A stretch of DNA of 64,000 nt from Flagellimonas ochracea (lineage in GTDB: Bacteria > Bacteroidota > Bacteroidia > Flavobacteriales > Flavobacteriaceae). Each line of letters starts with the position of its first letter. The stretch's first letter is position 1. This document shows positions 1 to 9,237 of this stretch, piece after piece. The translations under genes and the position numbers were made by a program. A model generated the notes under the pieces. That model did not search any database. It was not told where the DNA came from and was given only the letters and a program-made list of their open reading frames with translations. The stretch is from assembly GCF_009903685.1 (NCBI RefSeq), contig NZ_JAAABI010000002.1:620001-684000 (forward strand), given 5' to 3'.

Positions 1-1925
1 CTTTGATACTGAACACGTTACAGAAGCAAATTGCCGGTTTTTGGGCAAGCCCGAACACAACGTTTTTTATAAGACGTTTTGTCTTCTTCTTATGTGGTCT
101 TTGGGTTCTTTTTGGAACTAGTATAGAAGCTCTTGCCCAAAGCATTCCCGAACGCAAAACCAAAAAGGTTCCTTTTACCATTTTTGAAACAGACAATGAA
201 GAAATCAATATACATGATTTACTTAAATCTGATGAGCTTTTTGTCTCTGTGGATCAAATGCCAAAACGCAGTGATCCCGATAAGATATATTGGGTAAAAC
301 TTGATTTTTTAAATGAATCGGACACTCTGAGAACCCAAGATACCTGGTACCTCAGATCAGGCATATCCTTTTCTTTCGCAAAATTATTGTATTCTGATGA
401 AGACAAGCTTAAAGAAAAGGACTTTGGCATATTTGATACCTCCAAAAACAAGACGAGTAGTTTGAATTTTCTTGGTATCGACTTTCAACCTAGCAATCTG
501 ATTGAAGGAAAATATTTGTATTTGAAGATACGGCCATTACGTAGATTTTCTGAAATCGACACCTGGAGTTTTGGATATCTATCGGAAGGCAGTCATAAAT
601 TCTATACTGATTACTATGACTTTAACGATCTGCAAAGATGGTTTCCTCCCTATCTTTTCAGTGGTGCGTGCACTATCTTATTTTTGATATTCTTGGTCAT
701 TTACTTCAACACTGGAAAATTAGAATTTCTCTACTATGCTCTTTATATAATGTTTTCCTCTATCTACCTTACCTGGTCTATGATTCCAATTCCTGGACTT
801 CGCAATATTCTCTATTCGTATGATGGACACTGGTTGGGAATGATTTCGCAAGTTTTTATCAATCTTTTTTACGTGTTGTTTATAGCCTATTATTTGGAAA
901 CCAAGAGAAATTACCCAAAGTTGCATAAGTTCATTCTAATAACCTTTACAACTCTTGTAGTTGTAATAGCTTCCCATGCCATCGCCTATTTTTTTTTAAG
1001 GAAACACTCTTTACACCTTCACATTCTGAATCTTCAGCGCTATTTTATGACGGCGTTTGCGTTATTTGGAATGGTCTATTTATTACGTAAAACAAAGGAT
1101 AGGTTGACTTTGTTCATTGTTTTTGGTTCATTTGCGTATTTATGTGGTGCGCTCTTGTTAATGGTCTCCAAAAACCGTTTTTATATGATAGGCGGTGTGA
1201 GTCTTGAAATCATAATTTTTTCTTTGGGTCTTGCTTACAAAATCAAAAAAGAATACGAAGCTCGACTTAAGCTTCAAGAAGAGGTGTCGTTAAAGGAAAT
1301 CAGTGCTCTTAGAGCCCAGATGAATCCGCATTTTATTTTCAACTCCCTCAACTCCATTCAGCATTTGATTTTGACCGACAATAAAAAGGCAGCTTTACAG
1401 TATCTGACCAAGTTCGGAAAACTCACCCGACAGGTGCTGGATAACTCCATTGAGGCCCAAGTATCCCTCTCTGATGAAATACGCCTGCTCAATTCTTATC
1501 TTGAACTTGAATCACTACGTTTTGAAAATGGGTTTAAGTATAAGGTGGAAGTTGATGAAAATTTAGATACCGATGACATTGAAATTCCTCTGCTTTTGGT
1601 TCAACCTTTTGTTGAAAATGCCATACTGCATGGACTTCTCCCAAAAAAAGATGGAGAAAAAATACTTCGTGTTATTTTTAAAAAAAATGAAGAAAATGTA
1701 ATCTGTGAGGTTGACGATTCGGGTATAGGAAGAACGGCTTCCCAGAATTTGAACAAGATAGCAAACAAAGAGAGAAAGTCGCATGGCCTAAAAATATCCG
1801 AGAAACGACTTCAGCTAATTTCATCAGAAACATCTGGCGAAAATCGCATAGAGATTGTTGACAAGTATGATTCGGAGGGGAATGCAGCCGGGACCAAAGT
1901 CATCATAAAAATTCAAGCAGCATAA
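1..1925 (+). CDS. LytS/YehU-type sensor histidine kinase (5' end at window edge)
   Basis: This is an inner-membrane sensor kinase of the LytS/YehU group that should pass phosphate to a LytTR-type response regulator. A hydrophobic leader ends near residue 46 (ALAQ), followed by an extracytoplasmic 7TMR-DISM-like region (about 50-200), roughly seven membrane spans (about 215-420), a short coiled coil, and the His_kinase domain with NPHFIFNSLN (His443). The ATPase domain follows, with DDSGIGR near 575. The open frame runs to the left edge with only a TTG near base 3, so the true start may lie upstream. No LytTR regulator follows; the next gene is on the other strand. The ligand cannot be read from the sequence. 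Confidence 0.85.
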   Translation, partial: LILNTLQKQIAGFWASPNTTFFIRRFVFFLCGLWVLFGTSIEALAQSIPERKTKKVPFTIFETDNEEINIHDLLKSDELFVSVDQMPKRSDPDKIYWVKLDFLNESDTLRTQDTWYLRSGISFSFAKLLYSDEDKLKEKDFGIFDTSKNKTSSLNFLGIDFQPSNLIEGKYLYLKIRPLRRFSEIDTWSFGYLSEGSHKFYTDYYDFNDLQRWFPPYLFSGACTILFLIFLVIYFNTGKLEFLYYALYIMFSSIYLTWSMIPIPGLRNILYSYDGHWLGMISQVFINLFYVLFIAYYLETKRNYPKLHKFILITFTTLVVVIASHAIAYFFLRKHSLHLHILNLQRYFMTAFALFGMVYLLRKTKDRLTLFIVFGSFAYLCGALLLMVSKNRFYMIGGVSLEIIIFSLGLAYKIKKEYEARLKLQEEVSLKEISALRAQMNPHFIFNSLNSIQHLILTDNKKAALQYLTKFGKLTRQVLDNSIEAQVSLSDEIRLLNSYLELESLRFENGFKYKVEVDENLDTDDIEIPLLLVQPFVENAILHGLLPKKDGEKILRVIFKKNEENVICEVDDSGIGRTASQNLNKIANKERKSHGLKISEKRLQLISSETSGENRIEIVDKYDSEGNAAGTKVIIKIQAA

Positions 1926-2188
1926 GAATATACTATGCTATGGTTTTAAAAGCCGTAGTTTTTAGAAAACGAGAAAGACAGCAGAGCGGCCCCTATAACT
2001 CTTCTGTGAGCGCTTAATGCTGATTTCCTTACGCCCCAAAGTCCAATGCACATTAGTGTGGGTGAGTCCCGCAACGCCTATTTTTAAGAGGTGCTTCTTG
2101 GGAATTGCAAGCGACAATTCCTAAAAGGCAAAACAAAACCATGGAAGGGGCAGAGCCAGGCATTTGAATGAATTGCCCATAAAAACAA
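1926..2188. other. Non-coding gap with one small hairpin
   Basis: This 263-base gap separates the kinase from the convergent isochorismatase gene. I see no convincing ORF. It contains a 7-bp inverted repeat, GGAATTG at 2101-2107 and CAATTCC at 2115-2121, not followed by a clear T-tract. Its composition is less A-rich than other gaps here. It could be decayed coding sequence, but I recognise nothing. Confidence 0.4.
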
Positions 2189-2743
2189 CTAATTGCTTAT
2201 TTCGCTTAAGAATGCCTCCGTGGTTTTTATAGTGGCGAATTCATCTTTCAGGTTGGCCAAAGCTATATCGTGGATTACTGCTGCAGGAATTCTATTCCCA
2301 TCGATACCGACTTTGTCGAAAGCAGCCGTTGCATCGGAAATCAAGGTCACCTTAAAACCCAAATTGGCCGCCATCCTGGTTGAAGTTGAAACACAATGCT
2401 CCGTGGTGAGTCCCACGATCACCAATTTGGATATATCTTGCATGTTTAGGTGATTTTCTAAATCGGTACCGATGAAAGCACTGTTCACGTTTTTAGTAAT
2501 CACTGGTTCACCCTCCAACGGTTGGACCAAAGGATGAAATGCATTGCTTTTTTTGGTAGGATGCAGCGGTGATTCCGGATTGGTGGAGCAGTGTTGAATG
2601 TGAAAAAGTGGCCAAGAGTTCTCTCGAAAAACCTTCAATATCTTTTGGCAATTTTCCTCAGCCAAAGGGTTGGTTCTTTCCGTTCCGTAAAATTCGGTTT
2701 CTTGTAAACCTTGCTGGATGTCGATAAGTAGTAAGGCTGTCAT
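2189..2743 (-). CDS. Isochorismatase-family cysteine hydrolase
   Basis: This is a cytoplasmic hydrolase of the isochorismatase/nicotinamidase superfamily, 184 residues, the usual single-domain length. The catalytic triad is visible: Asp8 in LLLIDIQQG, Lys84 in VITKNVNSAF and nucleophile Cys117 in GLTTEHCVST. Members act on nicotinamide, isochorismate, N-carbamoyl compounds and others, and the sequence does not settle which. The metal-binding signature of true nicotinamidases (DxH) is not evident, so a general hydrolase call is safest. It lies 9 nt downstream of the outer-membrane barrel gene on the same strand, so the two are probably cotranscribed. Confidence 0.85.
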   Translation of the reverse strand: MTALLLIDIQQGLQETEFYGTERTNPLAEENCQKILKVFRENSWPLFHIQHCSTNPESPLHPTKKSNAFHPLVQPLEGEPVITKNVNSAFIGTDLENHLNMQDISKLVIVGLTTEHCVSTSTRMAANLGFKVTLISDATAAFDKVGIDGNRIPAAVIHDIALANLKDEFATIKTTEAFLSEISN

Positions 2744-2752
2744 GAAGCAAAG

Positions 2753-3274
2753 TTAAAATCGAAATCCAATGGATAACCCTCCGCGGTACATAAAATCGTC
2801 CTGAAAATCCTCGGGATTGATATTTCTTCCGAATCCTGCAAAAACCTCCAAACTGAATTTTTGACTTCGGGTGACCCATTTGTTTCCCAATCCCAGACCC
2901 AAGGCGAATGTACTGTACTCTTCGTTTCTTAAGGTAACCGGTTCTTCGGTATCGTCATCCTCACCAGTATAATACAATCCAAATGCTTCCGCAAAAAAGC
3001 CGCTTCGGGGTTGATACCCAAAATACGCCCTAAAGTTGGGACCAATCCCAAAGTTTCCATTGTAGTCGGTCGCATCATCATCAAAATAGATGGTCCCCCC
3101 GATACTGGTGTCCTCGCTTAGGAAGTATTCGTAAGAACCTTCAACCGCAGTGGTTGCCAAAAAAAGGCCAATGTTAAATTTGATTTCATTGTTGTTATAC
3201 AAAGCCGGATAGGCTTGGGCCATGAGTAGCGGACCTGCGCAAAGCATTCCCAAAAGCAATAGTTTTTTCATCAT
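2753..3274 (-). CDS. Small outer-membrane beta-barrel protein
   Basis: This is a 173-residue secreted protein with a signal peptide (MMKKLLLLGMLCAGPLLMAQA) and alternating amphipathic strands. It ends in GGLSIGFRF, a terminal aromatic typical of BAM-inserted barrels. Acidic surface loops (EDDDTEEP around residue 110) suggest extracellular turns. It resembles the DUF3575 / OmpA-barrel-like families and probably forms a small eight-stranded barrel. No enzymatic motif is visible. It lies head-to-tail with the isochorismatase-family gene. The function is unknown, and pore or structural roles are equally possible. Confidence 0.7.
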   Translation of the reverse strand: MMKKLLLLGMLCAGPLLMAQAYPALYNNNEIKFNIGLFLATTAVEGSYEYFLSEDTSIGGTIYFDDDATDYNGNFGIGPNFRAYFGYQPRSGFFAEAFGLYYTGEDDDTEEPVTLRNEEYSTFALGLGLGNKWVTRSQKFSLEVFAGFGRNINPEDFQDDFMYRGGLSIGFRF

Positions 3275-3375
3275 CGAGAGGTTAAAATACTGAATGAAAT
3301 ATCAATTAGCATTCCAAAAATCAAAGGTAAGGCATGTGGGGCAAAAGGCCATTTTAAGAACCCGAGTACAATGGC

Positions 3376-3383
3376 TATTTTTG
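3376..3383 (+). promoter_or_regulatory. Bacteroidota -7 promoter box for exonuclease III gene
   Basis: TATTTTTG matches the Bacteroidota TAnnTTTG box and ends 13 nt before the ATG at 3397. A TTTT at 3352-3355, 20 nt upstream, may be the weak -33 element. No Shine-Dalgarno sequence precedes the ATG. Confidence 0.55.
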
Positions 3384-3396
3384 GACAAAGATTTTT

Positions 3397-4158
3397 ATGA
3401 AAATAGTATCGTACAATGTCAACGGTATTCGGGCAGCCATGAGAAAGGGTTTTGTGGATTGGTTGCAAACGGTAGATGCCGATGTAGTTTGCATTCAAGA
3501 GACAAAAGCCCTCCAAGAACAGGTAGAAGTCGGGCTCTTGGAAGAAATTGGATACCAACACCACTTTTGGTTCAGTGCCCAAAAAAAAGGATATAGTGGT
3601 GTTGCCTTATTATGCAAAAGGCAACCGGACCATATAGAGTACGGCACCGGAATCGATTATATGGACTTTGAAGGACGAAACCTAAGAGTCGATTTTGGAG
3701 ACATTTCCGTTATGAGCATGTACCTGCCCTCAGGAACGAATATTGCTCGTCTGGAACACAAGCTCACCTACATGGCCGATTTTCAAAATTATGTCGACAA
3801 ACTTAGGAAGGAACGCCCCAACCTGATTGTCTGTGGGGATTACAACATTTGCCACGAACCCATTGACATTCATGACCCGGTTCGAAATAAAAATGTATCT
3901 GGATTTTTGCCTGTGGAACGGGAATGGATCGGTAATTTCATCAAAAGTGGCTTTATCGACAGTTTTAGACATTTTAATCAGGAACCCCATAATTATACTT
4001 GGTGGAGCTATCGTGCCAACGCACGGGCCAACAATAAAGGTTGGCGTTTGGATTACGGGATGGTGAACGAGTCCATGGAAGACCGATTGAAACGCTCCGT
4101 GATTTTATCCGATGCCAAGCATAGTGACCATTGCCCCATACTTTTAGAGGTGGAATAA
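3397..4158 (+). CDS. xth: Exodeoxyribonuclease III (AP endonuclease)
   Basis: This enzyme cleaves DNA at abasic sites and degrades 3' ends in base-excision repair. It is 253 residues, full length for the EEP-family ExoIII. Visible motifs are the start MKIVSYNVNGIRAA with Asn8, metal ligand Glu in CIQETKA (near 34), GDYNICHEPIDI (near 150), and the C-terminal LDYG...SDHCPILLE block carrying the catalytic Asp-His. A TAnnTTTG promoter sits just upstream, so it is probably transcribed alone. The next gene has its own promoter. Confidence 0.95.
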   Translation: MKIVSYNVNGIRAAMRKGFVDWLQTVDADVVCIQETKALQEQVEVGLLEEIGYQHHFWFSAQKKGYSGVALLCKRQPDHIEYGTGIDYMDFEGRNLRVDFGDISVMSMYLPSGTNIARLEHKLTYMADFQNYVDKLRKERPNLIVCGDYNICHEPIDIHDPVRNKNVSGFLPVEREWIGNFIKSGFIDSFRHFNQEPHNYTWWSYRANARANNKGWRLDYGMVNESMEDRLKRSVILSDAKHSDHCPILLEVE

Positions 4159-4180
4159 CGTTTTCATCACAAAGAAAAAA

Positions 4181-4188
4181 TACTTTTG
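4181..4188 (+). promoter_or_regulatory. -7 promoter box for aldo/keto reductase
   Basis: TACTTTTG (TAnnTTTG) lies 29 nt before the ATG at 4218. It supports that start rather than the longer in-frame ORF opening at 4131, which would begin inside the exonuclease gene. Confidence 0.55.
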
Positions 4189-4217
4189 CCAACACTAACA
4201 AGCCGAAAAATCATTGC

Positions 4218-5258
4218 ATGAAATATACCCGACTGCCGCACACGGACATCAGAGTAAGTAAAATTTGTTTGGGAACCATGACTTGGGGGAGACAGAACTC
4301 GGAAGAAGAGGGCCATGAACAGATGGATTATGCTTTAGATCAGGGAATCAATTTTTTTGATACTGCAGAGCTCTATCCCATTCCTGCCAAAAAAGAGTTG
4401 TATGCGGTTACCGAGGAAATCATAGGAAGATGGTTCAAAAAGACCGGAAACAGGGATAAGGTAGTCTTGGCGTCGAAGATTGCAGGTAGGGCGGATTTCA
4501 CCAAATTCATTCGGACCACAGGTTTTAACAGGGAATCCATCATTACTGCGGTGGAAGGTAGTTTGAAAAGACTTCAGACGGATTACATCGACCTGTACCA
4601 GCTGCATTGGCCTGAACGCAACACCAATTATTTTGGACAGCGTGGCTTCAATGCCCATCATATTGATGCTTGGGAGGATAATATCCACCAAGTTTTGGAA
4701 ACACTACGCGATTTAATTGCCCAAGGAAAAATTCGACACGTAGGTCTTTCCAACGAAACCCCTTGGGGAGCCATGCGCTTTTTAGAAGAAAGCAAAGTGC
4801 ACGAAAGTCTGCCCCGAATGTTGACCATCCAGAACCCGTATAGTTTGCTCAATCGACTTTTTGAAGTGGGACTTTCTGAGGTTTCCATGCGGGAGGGCCT
4901 AAGGTTGTTGGCCTATTCTCCCCTTGGATTTGGGGTGTTGAGTGGTAAATATTTGACCGAGATACCGCCTAGAAAAGCTAGGGTAACACTTTTTCCAAAC
5001 TATAATCGCTATAGTGGCGAAAATTCTGTGGAGGCCACCAAAAAGTATGCTGACCTGGCCGAGGAGCATGGGTTAAGTATGGCCCAAATGGCTTTGGCAT
5101 TTGTGAATACACGACCGTTTGTGACCAGTAATATTATTGGTGCTACGTCCATGGAACAACTCAAGGAAAATATTGAAAGTATTGATGTGGAACTTTCTGA
5201 TGAGGTATTAAAAGGGATTGAGGAAATACATAGGATTATTCCGAATCCTGCACCGTAA
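4218..5258 (+). CDS. Aldo/keto reductase (Tas-like)
   Basis: This is an NADP(H)-dependent oxidoreductase with a TIM-barrel fold, 346 residues from the chosen start MKYTRLPHTD. Family motifs are CLGTMTWGRQN near the N-terminus, GINFFDTAELYP with the catalytic Asp and Tyr, the catalytic Lys in VVLASKI, LYQLHWPERNTN, and the coenzyme-binding block SNIIGATSMEQL. The WPERNTNYFG segment is typical of the E. coli Tas subgroup. An in-frame extension to 4131 overlaps the upstream gene and is rejected because a promoter lies between. The natural substrate is not predictable. Confidence 0.88.
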   Translation: MKYTRLPHTDIRVSKICLGTMTWGRQNSEEEGHEQMDYALDQGINFFDTAELYPIPAKKELYAVTEEIIGRWFKKTGNRDKVVLASKIAGRADFTKFIRTTGFNRESIITAVEGSLKRLQTDYIDLYQLHWPERNTNYFGQRGFNAHHIDAWEDNIHQVLETLRDLIAQGKIRHVGLSNETPWGAMRFLEESKVHESLPRMLTIQNPYSLLNRLFEVGLSEVSMREGLRLLAYSPLGFGVLSGKYLTEIPPRKARVTLFPNYNRYSGENSVEATKKYADLAEEHGLSMAQMALAFVNTRPFVTSNIIGATSMEQLKENIESIDVELSDEVLKGIEEIHRIIPNPAP

Positions 5259-5262
5259 CGAA

Positions 5263-6624
5263 CTAGCCAAATAAATCCGAAACCACGTCTTCAATTTTGG
5301 AGACTTTATGAACCTTAATAGCCGTGTTTTTTAGTCCGCTCTTGTTGTTTTTGGATACATAGATTTTAGTAAAACCCAATTTTTCCGCTTCCAAAATACG
5401 TTGGTCCACACGTTGCACGGGACGAATCTCCCCTGCCAGTCCCACTTCGGCGGCAAAACAAGTGCCTTCTTCAATGGGAATATCGGCATTACTGGATAGA
5501 ATTGCTGCCATTACAGCTAGATCAATAGCGGGATCATCTACGGAAATACCTCCGGTGATGTTCAGAAAAACATCTTTTGCGGCCAATTTAAAGCCTGCTC
5601 TTTTTTCCAAAACAGCCAATAGCATGTTTAGCCGTTTGGCATTGAAACCAGTAGCTGAACGTTGGGGTGTTCCATAAACCGCAGTGCTGACCAAGGCTTG
5701 AATTTCAATAAGTAAGGGACGCATGCCTTCCACTGTGGCGGCTATGGCAGTCCCGCTTAAATTTTCATCGTTTTTAGAAATAAGTACCTCGGACGGGTTG
5801 TTGACTTCGCGTAACCCGCTCCCCTGCATTTCATAGATGCCCAATTCTGCTGTGGAACCAAATCTGTTTTTTAGGGAACGCAGAATGCGGTAGACGTAAT
5901 TTCGATCACCTTCAAATTGCAGCACAGTATCTACCATATGTTCCAAGATTTTGGGGCCGGCAATAGTGCCGTCCTTGGTGATATGTCCCACTAAAATGAC
6001 AGGTGTATGGCTTTCCTTGGCAAATTTGATCAGTTCCGCAGTACATTCCCGAATTTGGGAAATGCTGCCTGCGGCGGATTCTGTATAATCGGTGTGCAGC
6101 GTTTGGATGGAATCGATAATGACCAAATCGGGCTCCAACATCCCAATTTGTTGAAAAACACTTTGTGTTTTTGTTTCCGTAAGAATGTAACAGTTCTCGC
6201 TGTTGGGGTGAATACGGTCGGCTCGCATTTTTATCTGTCGCTGGCTTTCCTCACCTGACACATAAAGGGTTTTGTAGGGTAGCTTCAACGCAATTTGAAG
6301 CAGTAAGGTGCTTTTTCCAATGCCTGGTTCTCCCCCAAGCAGGGTCAACGAGCCTGGAACCAGTCCCCCACCCAGCACCCGGTTGAACTCTTGGTCCAGG
6401 GTGTCCATACGCAGTTCTTTCTCATGGGTAATTTCTGAAATGCGAAGGGGTTTGTTGGCCTGTTTACTTGAAACCTCATTGGTCTTCCAGCTTCTTTTTT
6501 CCTCTTTTTGCACCACTTCTTCCACAATGGTGTTCCATTGTTTGCAGGAGGTACATTGTCCAATCCATTTGGGATATTGAGTACCACAATTTTGACAAAA
6601 AAAAGCTGTTTTGGTCTTGGCCAT
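5263..6624 (-). CDS. radA: DNA repair protein RadA
   Basis: RadA is a RecA-related ATPase that promotes branch migration during homologous recombination. It is 453 residues, the normal length. In order: an N-terminal C4 zinc finger (Cys10, Cys13, Cys24, Cys27), a RecA-like core with Walker A GGEPGIGKST (97-106), the RadA-specific KNRFG motif (252-256), and a C-terminal Lon-protease-like domain (about 290-453). It is last of the minus-strand run panC-panD-flippase-esterase-like-radA, 112 nt after the esterase-like gene, so it may have its own promoter. It converges on the aldo/keto reductase with only 4 nt between them. Confidence 0.96.
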   Translation of the reverse strand: MAKTKTAFFCQNCGTQYPKWIGQCTSCKQWNTIVEEVVQKEEKRSWKTNEVSSKQANKPLRISEITHEKELRMDTLDQEFNRVLGGGLVPGSLTLLGGEPGIGKSTLLLQIALKLPYKTLYVSGEESQRQIKMRADRIHPNSENCYILTETKTQSVFQQIGMLEPDLVIIDSIQTLHTDYTESAAGSISQIRECTAELIKFAKESHTPVILVGHITKDGTIAGPKILEHMVDTVLQFEGDRNYVYRILRSLKNRFGSTAELGIYEMQGSGLREVNNPSEVLISKNDENLSGTAIAATVEGMRPLLIEIQALVSTAVYGTPQRSATGFNAKRLNMLLAVLEKRAGFKLAAKDVFLNITGGISVDDPAIDLAVMAAILSSNADIPIEEGTCFAAEVGLAGEIRPVQRVDQRILEAEKLGFTKIYVSKNNKSGLKNTAIKVHKVSKIEDVVSDLFG

Positions 6625-6736
6625 TCATTTATGATGAAGAGCCTAAAGATATGGATTTTGAGTTTTGAATGATTGGACTGTTGGATTTTCAAGACTGATT
6701 CTGGCCAACAATCCAGTAATCTAAACTGCTGTAACC

Positions 6737-7879
6737 CTAATACCCAAAGTCTGCCTTGAGGGCATCTATTTTTTCAAGGGCCATATCCTTGGTCAAAAAA
6801 TCGATCTCTTCCATTTGAAAAGCCTTTTCAAAGGTCTTGAACGCTTTTTTGGGCTCACCGAGCTCTTCATAATACTCCCCTTCAAAATAGAAGCCCAACA
6901 TGGTCTCGGGAAACTCTTTTTTACAGAGTTCCGCCAGGGGTTTTAGGGATTCAAAATCATCCTTTTTTAAACAGGCGGCATAAATGGCCATAATATCGTT
7001 GAGCTCCACTGGCTTTTCAAAACCGAACAGTTGTTCAATCATACCATACCTATTTTCGAGGTATGTAAATACGGGCTCATCAGAAGTCAATATTTCGGTT
7101 TTGTATTCTTTTGGACTGATAGGCTGGAACATTCTGAATACGTTGTCGAACGCCTTTGCTATTCCGTAGGCGGCAATGGAGGTATGGTCGGCATCTTCAT
7201 ATTCATCAAAGAAATAATGTAAGGATTCTTTGTTTATGGATTTAATGCTGTGATTCATTTGCAGGATACGCTGTCTATCATCTGTAGGCTCTTTTTCCAG
7301 AATCAGATTGTAGAAAATTACCTGATCCAGTGCGGATAGGCGTGCTGGCACTCTAGTTTCCATTTCGGTTGCCAAAACCGGAGAAATACTTACATAGGAG
7401 TTGAAAAAGGAGTTATCCTTGAATAAGAAGAAATTCCCAAAATTGGCGGTGATGTCGTGCCCGATGAACATTTTAAAGGGAGCAACATTATAGCTGGTTG
7501 CTAGGTACGGAATCAGTTCTGTGCCCAAAAACTCGTAGAACATTTTTCCTTTTTCAGTTGGTAAGCCGGAAGCCTCCTCGTAATCGCAATCTTCCCAACG
7601 AATGTCGTTCTCACCTTGGTGAACGCCAACAACAATGGCTTCGGGCATGCGGCCCAAGCCACTTTGAAACTTTGCATTGGCCACTACAAGATCAAATAGA
7701 TATTGTGCATCCAAGACTACAATCAATGGATATTTTTGTTCTTCGGAGTAATCTTCGGGAAAGTAATAGGAAACGTCCCTACGCTCCTGTAGTTTGAACG
7801 ATTCAAAAATTTCGTGTTTAACCTGAGCCCCTAGGTTGATACAGATAAGGCCCACAAACAGGAAGAGCCAGTTTTTCAT
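6737..7879 (-). CDS. Esterase-fold protein lacking the catalytic serine, with C-terminal TPR-like tail
   Basis: This is a secreted (signal MKNWLFLFVGLICINLGAQ) 380-residue protein of the putative esterase (esterase D-like) alpha/beta-hydrolase family. The fold is recognisable from RDVSYYFPEDY, YPLIVVLDAQYLF and AIVVGVHQGENDIRW. The nucleophile elbow, normally GHSxGG, reads GHDITA at 140-145, with Asp142 where serine belongs, so classical serine esterase activity is unlikely. Residues about 285-375 look helical and TPR-like (GFYFEGEYYEELGEPKKAFKTFEKAF). It is 27 nt downstream of the flippase gene and probably cotranscribed. It could be a binding or scaffold pseudo-enzyme. Confidence 0.72.
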   Translation of the reverse strand: MKNWLFLFVGLICINLGAQVKHEIFESFKLQERRDVSYYFPEDYSEEQKYPLIVVLDAQYLFDLVVANAKFQSGLGRMPEAIVVGVHQGENDIRWEDCDYEEASGLPTEKGKMFYEFLGTELIPYLATSYNVAPFKMFIGHDITANFGNFFLFKDNSFFNSYVSISPVLATEMETRVPARLSALDQVIFYNLILEKEPTDDRQRILQMNHSIKSINKESLHYFFDEYEDADHTSIAAYGIAKAFDNVFRMFQPISPKEYKTEILTSDEPVFTYLENRYGMIEQLFGFEKPVELNDIMAIYAACLKKDDFESLKPLAELCKKEFPETMLGFYFEGEYYEELGEPKKAFKTFEKAFQMEEIDFLTKDMALEKIDALKADFGY

Positions 7880-7906
7880 AGATTTGGATTTTAAGTTGGC
7901 AGGGGT

Positions 7907-8872
7907 TTACCGATTTCTATTCAATAACGGTAATACAATAAAGGATATTGTACCGAAGGCAACCACCATAAGGGTCTGTGCAATCCACATAATCCATCCA
8001 AAAGCATCTCCTGAAACGGAGCTGATGCCAAAAATGCCCAAAGCTGCACTTACAGCAATCGGATATAGCCCTATACCGCCGTTTGTAGTGGACATTGCAA
8101 AGGCACCGGCGACAAAGGCCACCAACAACTCACTTAATGAAAGTGTGGTGGTTTCGGCAACGGTATATTTTATGACCCAAAACATACCAATATAAGCAGC
8201 CCAAATGAAGAAAGTGTGGAATAGAAAAGCCCATTTTTTTTTCATTTTGAAGACGCTCATTACACCATCAAGAAGGCCGTTAAGAAAGGCTTTTAATTTG
8301 TTGGCCAACGGGGATTTTGATTTTCGAATGAGTGCCGTGGCAATAAATAGACCGATGATGCCTATGAAAAGGATGCCAAATGCCCCCAGCAAGTTGATGC
8401 CTTTTTCTTCCAAAAAGCCCAAGATGATATCGGTTTGCAGCATGAGGGTAATCAAGATGACAAGCAGTAACATCAAAAGGTCGATGACCCTTTCGGTGAC
8501 TATGGTGCCAAACCCTTTTTCGAACGGTACGTTTTCGTAGGTGGTCAATGCTGTGGCCCTAAGGATTTCTCCTGATCGTGGAATACCCAAATTGGCAAAG
8601 TAAGAAATCAACACAATAAAGATATTGTTGATGATTCGGGGGCGGTATCCCATGGGTTCCAAAAGATAGTTCCATCGAATCGCCCGGGATATATGGCTCA
8701 GTATCCCAATTACGACAGAAACAGAGACCCAAAATGGACTTGCATTGGAAATGTAGTGGATGATTTGTTTTCGCTCTTCAGGGGTAGTAGAATTGTAAGA
8801 ATACCACACCAAAAAAAGCCCAAAGGCGATGGGAACAAAAATCTTCAGGAATTTTTTTAGGGATTTGCCCAA
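7907..8872 (-). CDS. Flippase-like integral membrane protein (LPG synthase TM / UPF0104 family)
   Basis: This 321-residue inner-membrane protein has about eight hydrophobic spans and motifs of the lysylphosphatidylglycerol synthase transmembrane / UPF0104 family: SHISRAIRWNYLLEP, SYFANLGIPRSGEILRATAL and TNGGIGLYPIAVSAAL. Relatives (AglD, MprF N-domain) are thought to flip or handle lipids. It lacks the soluble aminoacyltransferase domain of MprF. It starts 2 nt after panD, so it belongs to the panC-panD transcript. Whether that has metabolic meaning is unclear. Confidence 0.82.
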   Translation of the reverse strand: MGKSLKKFLKIFVPIAFGLFLVWYSYNSTTPEERKQIIHYISNASPFWVSVSVVIGILSHISRAIRWNYLLEPMGYRPRIINNIFIVLISYFANLGIPRSGEILRATALTTYENVPFEKGFGTIVTERVIDLLMLLLVILITLMLQTDIILGFLEEKGINLLGAFGILFIGIIGLFIATALIRKSKSPLANKLKAFLNGLLDGVMSVFKMKKKWAFLFHTFFIWAAYIGMFWVIKYTVAETTTLSLSELLVAFVAGAFAMSTTNGGIGLYPIAVSAALGIFGISSVSGDAFGWIMWIAQTLMVVAFGTISFIVLPLLNRNR

Positions 8873-8874
8873 AA

Positions 8875-9225
8875 CTAGTTCAATAGATTGGTGGCTTCGT
8901 TGGGGAAGACCAAGGCAGGATTGAAGGATTTGGCCTCTTCAATGCTCATCCAGGCATAGGTAATCAAGATCAAAACGTCACCAACGGCCACTTTTCTAGC
9001 GGCGGCTCCGTTCAGGGTAAGCTCTCCAGACCCTCTAGGCCCTGGTATCGCATAGGTCTCCAATCGCTCTCCGTTGTTATTGTTCACAATTTGGACTTTT
9101 TCTCCCCTAATGATGTTGGCGGCATCCATCAGATCTTCATCAATGGTGATGCTCCCTATATAATTAAGGTCTGCCCCGGTAACTTTTACCCTGTGAATTT
9201 TAGATTTTACAACTTCTATCTGCAT
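8875..9225 (-). CDS. panD: Aspartate 1-decarboxylase (pyruvoyl enzyme)
   Basis: PanD decarboxylates L-aspartate to beta-alanine for pantothenate synthesis. It is 116 residues, normal length. The precursor is expected to self-cleave between Gly24 and Ser25 (NYIGSITID) to create the pyruvoyl cofactor. Lys9, Tyr22 and the C-terminal [20 protein letters not shown] block are conserved. It lies 12 nt downstream of panC, giving a panC-panD operon that supplies the beta-alanine PanC consumes. The flippase-like gene follows 2 nt later. Confidence 0.96.
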   Translation of the reverse strand: MQIEVVKSKIHRVKVTGADLNYIGSITIDEDLMDAANIIRGEKVQIVNNNNGERLETYAIPGPRGSGELTLNGAAARKVAVGDVLILITYAWMSIEEAKSFNPALVFPNEATNLLN

Positions 9226-9237
9226 GTCGCAAAGTTA

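Noticed and set aside
3294..3596. Plus-strand 100-codon ORF overlapping exonuclease III
   Set aside because: It is an out-of-frame shadow of a clearly conserved gene and lacks any family features.
4131..4217. N-terminal extension of the aldo/keto reductase
   Set aside because: It overlaps the exonuclease gene, a TAnnTTTG box lies inside it, and the family match begins at the ATG 4218.
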